Source: Moringa oleifera
Lineage: Eukaryota; Streptophyta; Magnoliopsida; Brassicales; Moringaceae
NCBI GenBank assembly: GCA_021397835.1
Contig: JAJFZO010000256.1
Span: 10,001 to 74,000 of the forward strand
Length of the DNA: 64,000 bases
Direction of reading: 5' to 3'
Shown: one piece after another, positions 61,360-64,000 of the stretch
Numbering within the stretch: position 1 is the first letter of the stretch
How the letters are laid out: the number at the start of each line of letters is the position of its first letter
Translations under genes and position numbers: made by a program
Notes under the pieces: model-generated
Seen by the model: the letters and a program-made list of their open reading frames with translations, nothing else
Databases searched by the model: none
What the model was told of the DNA's origin: nothing

Positions 61360-63381
61360 GGGTTTTGCAGATCACAGCTGGTGGAGAAAAAATAGGGTTA
61401 CACCATTTCAAGCCCATAAAACCTTTGGGTTGTGGTGATACTGGCGGGTAATGACCTTTCAATACACTTCAACAACAGTTAGACTAAATAGTAATGTCTA
61501 GACAAATTTTCAGTTGATTTAACAATGAGATGCAATCAATTTAATTTTCCTTTTTGGTTAGTGTTGCCTCCCCCAATATTCTTACTTTAATGCTTCTACA
61601 CATAAGTACCTGTTTACTCTAAGTCATGTTACATTTCTTATAGTGGAACCTATCTTATAGTGGGCCTTTACGTGCTATGTCAAAGAAATCAAGTGAGGGA
61701 TCATTCGAAAAGTCAAAGCTTAAGAGAAGGCACTGGACGTGTATATTTATATTCTACCAACCTCCTTCACTTGTGAGCAAAATTTGGTTCATAAAATTTG
61801 CATTGGACAGGTTAAATGAAAGCCAAGGATATTAAGACAGTACTGAGAGAACAAAAAGGGCTGCCCAGTATTTGAACAGAGAATTTAGAGCTCTGATATC
61901 ATGTTGAGCAAATACTTGGATGGCCAATTATCACAAAAGCCAAAGTGTTAGGGAACGGACCTGATTTTTGGTATCTATATTTAAAGCATGCTAGTCATAA
62001 GAATTTATGTTGGCTCTTCACTAGTTCTATCCCAGGAAACACTGCTTAAGTGTCTATCAAATCAAATGCCTTCCTTAGCATGGCTTTTGTAAGTTTTCTT
62101 TCGTTGTATTTGCTGAAGATGATAACATGTCTTGTGGGACGGTTAAAGCAAGGCCAAGAGTTAATGCAGAGCTAGATTTGCTCCTAACAGCAAGAATTAA
62201 TCTGTAGCTATGGTATGCCTAAAGTACATGAATGAAGGCACTTCCTACAAGGTTTCCACAGTTAAAGCAAGGCAAGTCTCCCACCATGAAAGAGAAGGGC
62301 TGGGGCATCTATGCTTTTACTAGCATTCTGAAACCATGTTAATGAAGTCTCCATGAGTGCTGCTCCCCACCAAAATATTAGTTAGTACAGAACTTTTTGC
62401 TCCTGATGTGACTTTGCACTATGGGTTCAATGGATTCATGTCTAGGTTTGAGCATCAGCAGAAGATAAATAGTGTTTTATGTAGGGTTGATTTGTCAAGA
62501 AATAAGGTGTAAGTATTATGATTTTGACCCTCAATAAATGCAAGGAGACTGAAACTAATAATTTAATGAGAACAGGGCATGATTTTGGGCCTCAATGTTT
62601 GCTCAACCGGTTTATTTAGGTTCATTGTAGCGATGGAAGAGGAAATGAAGACCTCTCTCTGTATCTGCAATAGTCACCAAATAACTGAGTGTTCCACCTA
62701 AATTTTATTAATTTGCTATGACTCAAAGCACGATTGCTTTATAGCTGCATCGTGGCCTTCTCGAAACTTGTGTCTGAGATTCATAGATCCTTGTTTTACA
62801 AACTATCCTTTACTTCTGAAATTATCAATATGTAAATTCATGGTTCTTTGCTCTCCTGAAGCTTTTCTATCTTTTATACCTTTTGGCAGTGTTCATTTAG
62901 TGGAACTGAAAGGTACAGGTGAATTGTATGCTATGAAGGCAATGGAAAAATCTGTGATGTTAAATCGTAACAAGGTATGATGATATTTGTAACCAAATTT
63001 TAGTTCTCAATTATACAATCTTAATTCTGTTCCATGTATCATAGCCCTAATTAACATTTGAGCTATTGCTAAATGTCAATAGCTCTTAGTATGATGCACC
63101 TACGCATGCATACAAACATGTCACTATTGATTCTCCAAAAAGCTTTAATCTTGCTGTAAGAAATCTAACAACGTATATCAAGCACAGTTAAAAAACCCCT
63201 CCACACACATGCACATACCATTTACTGTGCTAAAAAGACTCTCTCTACTTCATGCTACATATTTGTGGCAAACTAGTATACCATTGTGATTGTTTTACAG
63301 GTTCACCGAGCTTGCATTGAAAGGGAAATCATTTCTCTACTGGATCATCCTTTTCTTCCCACCCTATACACCTCCTTTCAG
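55483..63381 (+). CDS. PHOT2: Phototropin-2-type blue-light receptor kinase (partial, runs off right edge)
   Basis: Fourteen exons are visible: 55483-56240, 56853-57035, 57131-57222, 57309-57576, 58467-58683, 59010-59080, 59566-59672, 59935-59984, 60074-60178, 60514-60573, 61058-61147, 61371-61447, 62890-62974, 63301-63381. Phase closes to 748 codons with no stop; the rest of the kinase lies beyond 64000. Phototropins bind FMN in two LOV domains and autophosphorylate in blue light, driving phototropism, chloroplast movement and stomatal opening. LOV1 carries GRNCRFLQG with the photoactive Cys253 formed across intron 1, and LOV2 has the same motif at Cys529. LOV2 is followed by the linker and kinase lobe with [14 protein letters not shown] (glycine loop from 686), Lys709 in YAMKAM and Glu728 in ACIEREII. 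Linker wording ([20 protein letters not shown]) and [19 protein letters not shown] fit PHOT2. About 200 residues precede LOV1, longer than my recollection of Arabidopsis PHOT2. Confidence 0.95.
61301..61356. repeat. (TC)n microsatellite before PHOT2 exon 12
   Basis: About 25 CT units with one 'tctgtct' interruption, ending 14 nt before the acceptor of exon 12 ('tttgcag|atcacagctg'). It forms the polypyrimidine tract of that acceptor, so length changes could affect splicing of the kinase exon. Confidence 0.9.
61448..62889 (+). other. Long PHOT2 intron 12, possibly holding transposon debris
   Basis: This 1.44-kb intron splits the kinase glycine loop. It has no exon-like frame. Phrases such as 'gagctctgatatcatgttga' near 61889, and two related bits 'gttaaagcaaggccaag' (62143) and 'gttaaagcaaggcaagt' (62262), suggest old inserted repeat material. 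No family could be assigned. Confidence 0.35.
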
Positions 63382-64000
63382 GTCATCTCATTTTAATTGC
63401 CACAACTTTCTTTTCTCTACTTCAATAACTTCTATTACAATAGATATGCCTGCATGAGAATCTTATCTCTGGTTAGCACATAAATGCTTCTGTAGCACTA
63501 TTGTGAATGACTAAAACTGGAATGCATGACTGGTGCTGTAGCTATGTCAGAATGCCGTTTAACTTATATTAACTTAGTTCAGTGATGTAGACATATTAGC
63601 TTGAGGGAAATGCCTATTCATCCTTGGCATTTCATCTTGATGCATGATTTTCAGCCCCTTTTTGTTTAGTTATAAATAGGAATTACCACTTCCATGACAT
63701 GGAACCTATTTCAACCACAGCATGCTTTATCTGTATGAAATAATTTCATCCATATAGCATCAGTCCTAAAATTGCAGTTATAATACATTTGAAGAAACAC
63801 TAACAGGTTGGTTAAAGAGTCCATAACTCATGAGCAGAAAGTATATCTGAGAGGTACTCCAGAAAAGAACAAAAATAATTGTTAGATTAATGAATAATGA
63901 GTTCCATGTTTGCGATTTCTGTCTTTCAAGATGCCTGCTATTTGTTGGATATCTATTGTCTGATTCAGTATGTCATTCATCGCTTTTTGTTAGTGTAATA
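63382..64000 (+). other. Start of PHOT2 intron 14, to window edge
   Basis: The donor follows 'cctttcag|gtcatc' at 63381. The next expected exon (kinase continuation, beginning like TSTHVCLITDFCPGG in the family) was not found before 64000, so the intron is longer than 619 bp. Confidence 0.6.

Overview
The window looks like nuclear DNA of a dicot plant. Genes have many short exons separated by AT-rich GT-AG introns, the proteins are plant families (phototropin, HDA19-type deacetylase, AKR2, CLC-e, tetraketide pyrone reductase), and plant transposon families (Mutator-like, Ty1/copia) lie between them. I cannot name the species. No bacterial, viral or organellar gene block is visible, no CRISPR array, and no tRNA or rRNA gene was recognised.

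Layout. 1-13550 is a very AT-rich array of diverged tandem repeats of roughly 390 bp, interrupted at about 1045-2420 by an unrelated island that holds a degenerate plant-telomere-like tract. 13550-18500 is gene-poor, with a decayed Mutator-like transposase (15.4-17.35 kb) and a small minisatellite. 18530-21406 (minus) is a five-exon organellar RsmH/MraW-type rRNA methyltransferase with a 487-bp foldback element in its third intron. 23581-27492 (plus) is an eight-exon AKR2 ankyrin-repeat protein. 28.3-31.8 kb (minus) is a broken Ty1/copia element, followed by 3 kb of repeats. 35108-39514 (plus) is a six-exon CLC-e chloride channel-like protein. 40725-45236 (minus) is a seven-exon HDA19-type histone deacetylase, convergent with CLC-e. 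46.6-50.7 kb (plus) is a second, much older copia relic. 51341-53673 (plus) is a six-exon TKPR1/DRL1-like reductase. 55483 to the right edge (plus) is a PHOT2-type phototropin, of which 14 exons are visible and which runs past the window.

Exon borders were set by hand from reading frame, splice dinucleotides and family continuity. Codon phase closes across every junction in all six genes. One intron, TKPR1 intron 2, uses a GC donor.

How the genes relate. They do not form an operon or cluster. Several products serve the plastid: AKR2 handles outer-envelope proteins, CLC-e is a thylakoid-type CLC, RsmH is an organellar rRNA modifier, and phototropin drives light responses including chloroplast movement. 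AKR2, CLC-e and the TKPR1-like gene occur in the same order as neighbours on Arabidopsis chromosome 4 (recalled, not searched), so part of the window is probably an old conserved block into which retroelements were inserted. I found no convincing new biological system. The most unusual structures are the left-hand repeat array and the intronic foldback element.
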